Shown here: one piece after another, positions 60,593 through 64,000 of the stretch
Numbering within the stretch: the first letter of the stretch is position 1
Layout of the letters: each line of letters opens with the position of its first letter
DNA from: Verrucomicrobiia bacterium
Lineage (GTDB): Bacteria > Verrucomicrobiota > Verrucomicrobiia > JABWAM01
Direction: 5' to 3'
NCBI GenBank assembly: GCA_020849895.1
Contig: JADZFN010000055.1
Span: 1 to 64,000 of the forward strand
Length of the DNA stretch: 64,000 nucleotides
Made by a program: the position numbers and the translations under genes
The notes under the pieces: generated by a model
The model's input: only the letters and a program-made list of their open reading frames with translations
Database searches by the model: none
What the model was told of the DNA's origin: nothing

Positions 60593-61843
60593 CTACAGAA
60601 ACAGTTGTGCGATTTCGTCGGCGACGAGCCATCCCCTGCGTGTGAGGCGAAGCGGCGGCGCCGGCGCCGCAAGACCTTCCTCAACGATCCGCGCGATTTC
60701 CCGGCGCCAATGCGCGCGGAGCGGAAATCCGAAGTCGCGGAGAAAGACCGCTTCGTCCACGCCCCGAAGGGTGCGCAACCCGAGCGCGATCCGCTCGGCA
60801 GCGAGGGTCGCGGGCGACAATTCCTCCCGCTCGGCGACCTCCCAGGAGCCGTCGCGCAGGATGGGTCCGTTGCGGGTGCGCACGGCGGCCACGGTGGAGA
60901 CGGCGCCCGGCCCGATGCCGACGTAATCGCGCCCCGCCCAGCCATCCAGGTTGTGGCGACACTCCGCGCCGGGGCGCGCGTAGTTCGACACCTCGTAATG
61001 GACGAACCCGGCCGCCCCGAGGGCCTCGTCGGCGATTTCAAACTGACGGCGCTCGAGGTCGGGCGCGGGGCGCATCTCGCCGCGCTGGAGGCGGCGGAAG
61101 AACTCCGTGTCCTCCTCGTACGTAAGGCCATAGCAGGAGAGGTGGTCGGGGGCCAGGTCGAGGGCGGCGCGGAGGGTGGCGCGCCACGATTCCTCCGACT
61201 GCCCCGGCACCCCGAAGATCAGGTCGAGGTTGATGCGCACGATGCCGGCGCGGCGGGCGGTCTCGACGCAGGCGCGGATGCAGGCGGGGGAATGGGTGCG
61301 GCCGAGCGCCCGCAGAACGGGCGGGTCGAAGGACTGTGCGCCGATCGAGAGGCGGTTCACGCCGAGATTGCGGAGGAGGTGGGCTTTCGAATCGGAAAGC
61401 GTGGACGGGTTGCATTCCATCGTGACCTCCGCCCCTTCCGCCGCGACCGGCAGGATCGGGGGCAGGAGCCGCTCCAGGGTCCGCTCGGAGAGCGCGGTCG
61501 GAGTACCGCCTCCGAAATAGAGGGTCACCGCGCGGCCATCGGGCCGCCTCCGCGCCCATTCTTCGAGCAGCCGCGGTTCGAAGGCTGCGGCAAGGGTTTT
61601 ATCCATCCGCACGACGGAAAAGGCGCAATACGGGCAGATCCTCGGACAGAACGGGATGTGGAAGTAGAGGTTCAGTGGGCGGTGAACAGTGAGCGGTGAG
61701 CCGTCAGCAGCCAGAAAGGGAGCAGACAGGAGGCGGAAGGCAGAATCCAGAGCGCTTTCGGCCCGCCTTGCTTTCGCGTTTTCAGGGTGCGAATCTGCGA
61801 AGCACTGGCTTCTTGATCGGCACTGCTTACTGCTCACTGTCAA
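60593..61843 (-). CDS. hemW: HemW-like radical SAM protein
   Basis: A radical SAM protein of the HemN/HemW family. LYFHIPFCPRICPYCAF holds the CxxxCxxC cluster motif; LYFGGGTPTAL, MECNPSTL, NRLSIGAQSFDPPVL and NLDLIFGVPGQSEESW follow. HemW acts as a heme chaperone and not as a true coproporphyrinogen dehydrogenase. The family start should lie near 61680 (about 360 residues), yet no ATG, GTG or TTG is found there; the nearest are TTG 61843 or GTG 61837 inside an inverted repeat. The true start is unresolved. Confidence 0.85.
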   Translation of the reverse strand: MTVSSKQCRSRSQCFADSHPENAKARRAESALDSAFRLLSAPFLAADGSPLTVHRPLNLYFHIPFCPRICPYCAFSVVRMDKTLAAAFEPRLLEEWARRRPDGRAVTLYFGGGTPTALSERTLERLLPPILPVAAEGAEVTMECNPSTLSDSKAHLLRNLGVNRLSIGAQSFDPPVLRALGRTHSPACIRACVETARRAGIVRINLDLIFGVPGQSEESWRATLRAALDLAPDHLSCYGLTYEEDTEFFRRLQRGEMRPAPDLERRQFEIADEALGAAGFVHYEVSNYARPGAECRHNLDGWAGRDYVGIGPGAVSTVAAVRTRNGPILRDGSWEVAEREELSPATLAAERIALGLRTLRGVDEAVFLRDFGFPLRAHWRREIARIVEEGLAAPAPPLRLTRRGWLVADEIAQLFL

Positions 61844-61851
61844 CTTCTCCC

Positions 61852-63009
61852 ATGTCCCGCATCGTCGAGCTTCTCCAGGAACTGGTCCGCATCCCCAGCG
61901 TGAACCCGCAGGGCGACGCGGGGACCCCCCACACCGGCGAGGGCGAGATCGCGATGTTCGTGGGGGATTTCCTCGTGGCGCTGGGGATGGAGGTGGAGAT
62001 GCAGTTTGTCGAGGAGGGGCGGCCGAACGTGATCGGCCGCCTCCGCTCGAAACATTCGCGCAGGCATCTCCTCCTCGGGCCGCACCTCGACACGGTGAGC
62101 GTGACCGGGATGAGCATCGAACCGTTCTCAGGCGAACTTCGCGACGGGCGCGTCTGGGGGCGAGGCGCGTGCGACACGAAGGGCCCGATGTCGGCGATGC
62201 TCGAGGCGCTGCGGCTCCTCGTCGAGGGGAAGCGGTTGCCCGCCGAAACCGACCTCTGGTTCACGGGGTTGATGGGCGAGGAGAGCGGCAACGACGGGAT
62301 CGAGTTCCTGATGAAGTCGGATTTTTTCGCGAAGCGCGGGGTGCGCCCGGATTTCGGGATCGCCGGCGAGCCCACCGACCTGCGCGTCGTCCATCGCCAC
62401 AAGGGGGCGTTCTGGTTCCGCGTCCGCGCCCGCGGGCGCGCGGCGCACGCCTCGCGGCCCGACCTGGGCGACAACGCCATCCTGAAGATGAGGAAGGCGC
62501 TGGACTACGTGCTCGGGGAGTTGCCCGCGCCCTATGCGCAGCTCCGCGACCCGACGCTGCAGCCGAGCGGGTTCAACGTCACGACGATCCGCGGAGGACA
62601 CAAGCTGAACATCATCCCGGACGCATGCGAGTTCGAGGTGGACCACCGTTCGCTGCCGCAGGAATCCCACGAGGAGATCCTCGCCCGGGTCCGCGCGGCG
62701 CTCCACGACTTCGAGGTGGAGGTGATCTCGGACCGTCCCGGCCTGGACACGCCGGCCGACAACCTCTGGATCGCCGGCCTCGTTGACATCCTTGGAGGCG
62801 CGGGCAAGCCGTTGAAAGAACGGTCGGGATTGCTCGTATCGGCCCCGTGGTTTGCGGACTGCTCGGTGATGGCGAAGTACGGAGTGCCGGCGGTGGCGTT
62901 CGGCCCAGGTTCGATTCTGCAGGCGCATACCAGGGACGAATACATCGAAGCGGAGGAATTAGAACGGGGGCTTGATGTTTTCCATCGGTGGTTTGCCGCT
63001 CTCCCTTGA
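61852..63009 (+). CDS. M20-family metallopeptidase/deacylase (ArgE/DapE-like)
   Basis: A 385-residue di-zinc hydrolase. Metal-site motifs are LLLGPHLDTVSV, GRGACDTKGPMSAML and the catalytic LMGEESGND, then GEPTDLRVVHRHKGAFWF opening the dimerisation lid, and C-terminal FGPGSILQAHTRDEYIE. Its substrate may be N-acetylornithine, succinyl-diaminopimelate or a peptide; the sequence does not settle it. ATG 61852 (MSRIVELLQELVRIPSVNPQG) is the family start; the upstream track extension is non-coding. Confidence 0.9.
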   Translation: MSRIVELLQELVRIPSVNPQGDAGTPHTGEGEIAMFVGDFLVALGMEVEMQFVEEGRPNVIGRLRSKHSRRHLLLGPHLDTVSVTGMSIEPFSGELRDGRVWGRGACDTKGPMSAMLEALRLLVEGKRLPAETDLWFTGLMGEESGNDGIEFLMKSDFFAKRGVRPDFGIAGEPTDLRVVHRHKGAFWFRVRARGRAAHASRPDLGDNAILKMRKALDYVLGELPAPYAQLRDPTLQPSGFNVTTIRGGHKLNIIPDACEFEVDHRSLPQESHEEILARVRAALHDFEVEVISDRPGLDTPADNLWIAGLVDILGGAGKPLKERSGLLVSAPWFADCSVMAKYGVPAVAFGPGSILQAHTRDEYIEAEELERGLDVFHRWFAALP

Positions 63010-63156
63010 CCTATGGAGCACGACTTCTTTTGTCATTTCCTGCGAAGCGGAAAAGCTTTGAATGGGGCGGACGAGAAGATCCTTCTTGTCGTGTTTGAGG
63101 GGATGACGGAGTGAGGGGTTAGAATATTGGAACGGTTTTCCAAGGAGTTCGTTCCG

Positions 63157-64000
63157 ATGGCCTTTGCTGAAAGCATTGCAACGCCGGCGACTGCTGGCGA
63201 AACAGGAAAGGTCTTGATCGTTCTTGCGTCGGGCCTTGGGGACACACTGATGTTCACTCCGGCGCTTCGGATACTTCGGGAGGCATGGCCGCGCGCTCGC
63301 CTGAGCGCGCTGGTCGTGCGCGAGGGAGAACGCGAAGCACTGGAGTGCAACCGCGATCTCGATGAGGTGCGTTTCGTGCCTTTTCTTCGGCTGGGGCTTT
63401 CGGAAGTCGTTCGAAAGATCCTCGCCCTTCGACGCGAGAAGTTCGATCTCGTTCTGTTGCCGTGTCCAGGGAATCGGATTCATTACAACCTTCTCGCGCG
63501 ACTGACCGGAGCGCCCCATCGGGCGGCGTTTCGATATCTCCAGCAGAGCAGATTCAATCTGGATTTCTTGAACACGTTGCTCGTTTCGCATCGCGATGAC
63601 GTCCATAACGCCGAGCACAATCTCCTCCTTGTCGAGCGGGTCACGGGCTTCCGCCGCGGAGAAATTAGGGCGGGATATCCGCCCATCAACCTACCTACGA
63701 CCGAAGCCGACCGGGAAGCTGCCGCGCGCCTGTTGACCGAACAGGGCGCCATGGCGGAGGGCTGGATCGGGCTTCATCTCTCCAGCAGCCGGGTTAAGGA
63801 GATGCATCGGAAATGCTGGCCCGTGGAACATTTCGTTTCCCTCGCGCAAAAACTGGTCGAATCCCATCCGGGTCTTGGATTTCTCGTCTTTTGCGGCGCA
63901 GATGACGAAATGGAATCGCGCCAATTCTTGGAGAAGCTGGGCGACCGGGCTCGGTTGGTCCGGCAGCTTCCGGTGCGCGTGGTCGCGGAAGCGATGCGTC
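63157..64000 (+). CDS. Family 9 glycosyltransferase (heptosyltransferase-like), cut by right edge
   Basis: At least 281 codons are open from ATG 63157 to the window end; the ORF track omits it because no stop is reached. AAGGAG nine bases upstream is a strong ribosome site. VLASGLGDTLMFTPALRIL is the GT9 N-terminal signature, and HLSSSRVKEMHRKCWPVEHFVSLAQKL is the nucleotide-sugar site seen in ADP-heptose:LPS heptosyltransferases. It fits lipopolysaccharide core synthesis, in line with the LpxL-like enzyme. The C-terminal third is missing. Confidence 0.87.
   Translation, partial: MAFAESIATPATAGETGKVLIVLASGLGDTLMFTPALRILREAWPRARLSALVVREGEREALECNRDLDEVRFVPFLRLGLSEVVRKILALRREKFDLVLLPCPGNRIHYNLLARLTGAPHRAAFRYLQQSRFNLDFLNTLLVSHRDDVHNAEHNLLLVERVTGFRRGEIRAGYPPINLPTTEADREAAARLLTEQGAMAEGWIGLHLSSSRVKEMHRKCWPVEHFVSLAQKLVESHPGLGFLVFCGADDEMESRQFLEKLGDRARLVRQLPVRVVAEAMR

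Overview
The window is GC-rich, densely coded bacterial chromosome with genes on both strands, short intergenic gaps and few clear Shine-Dalgarno sites. It reads as a Gram-negative anaerobe or facultative anaerobe, probably of the PVC group (Verrucomicrobiota, Kiritimatiellota or Lentisphaerota). The evidence is a pseudopilin carrying the H-X9-DG C-terminal motif, a TIGR03790-type protein, a PEP-CTERM-like exported protein, a lipid A-type acyltransferase, a family 9 (heptosyltransferase-like) glycosyltransferase and a six-subunit Ech-type hydrogenase. The phylum assignment is inference; there is no rRNA or ribosomal-protein marker here.

Layout. 1-480: an open frame cut by the left edge, then a five-repeat CRISPR array with no cas gene in view. 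0.6-8 kb: a D-2-hydroxyacid dehydrogenase, RmlA, a CE7 esterase, CutA, YebC and a fused M16 protease. 7.6-14.4 kb: an envelope block (small membrane protein, LpxL-like acyltransferase, two large TPR proteins flanking a lipoprotein). 14.5-17.5 kb: a ferrous iron operon feoA-feoA-feoB plus the FeoB-associated Cys-rich protein. 17.5-22.4 kb: GDP-mannose 3,5-epimerase, a PEP-CTERM-like protein and an Fe(III)-type ABC transporter without a binding protein. 22.5-25 kb: hybrid histidine kinase and frr. 25-30 kb: the glycine cleavage genes gcvT-gcvH-gcvPA-gcvPB. 30-36 kb: TIGR03790 protein, DegT aminotransferase, GT2 glycosyltransferase, NadE.

36.3-46.4 kb is the metabolic centrepiece. On the minus strand, in order of transcription, lie a PII protein, a two-subunit 2-oxoacid:ferredoxin oxidoreductase, echABCDEF in canonical order, and an ACT-domain malic enzyme. 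The arrangement suggests that oxidation of a 2-oxoacid supplies reduced ferredoxin to a proton-pumping, H2-evolving hydrogenase, with PII reporting 2-oxoglutarate/ATP status. Both NiFe-binding Cys pairs are present in EchE; no hydrogenase maturation gene lies in the window.

46.5-64 kb: two convergent Gfo/Idh/MocA oxidoreductases separated by a clear intrinsic terminator, a duplicated-domain ThyX, a response regulator with a decayed kinase-like tail, a zinc-ribbon protein, two paralogous secreted beta-propeller-like proteins around a pseudopilin, RsmD, NrdR with an unknown partner, a CPBP protease, stand-alone CoaB, HemW, an M20 peptidase and a GT9 glycosyltransferase cut by the right edge. 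I saw no tRNA, rRNA, insertion sequence or prophage.
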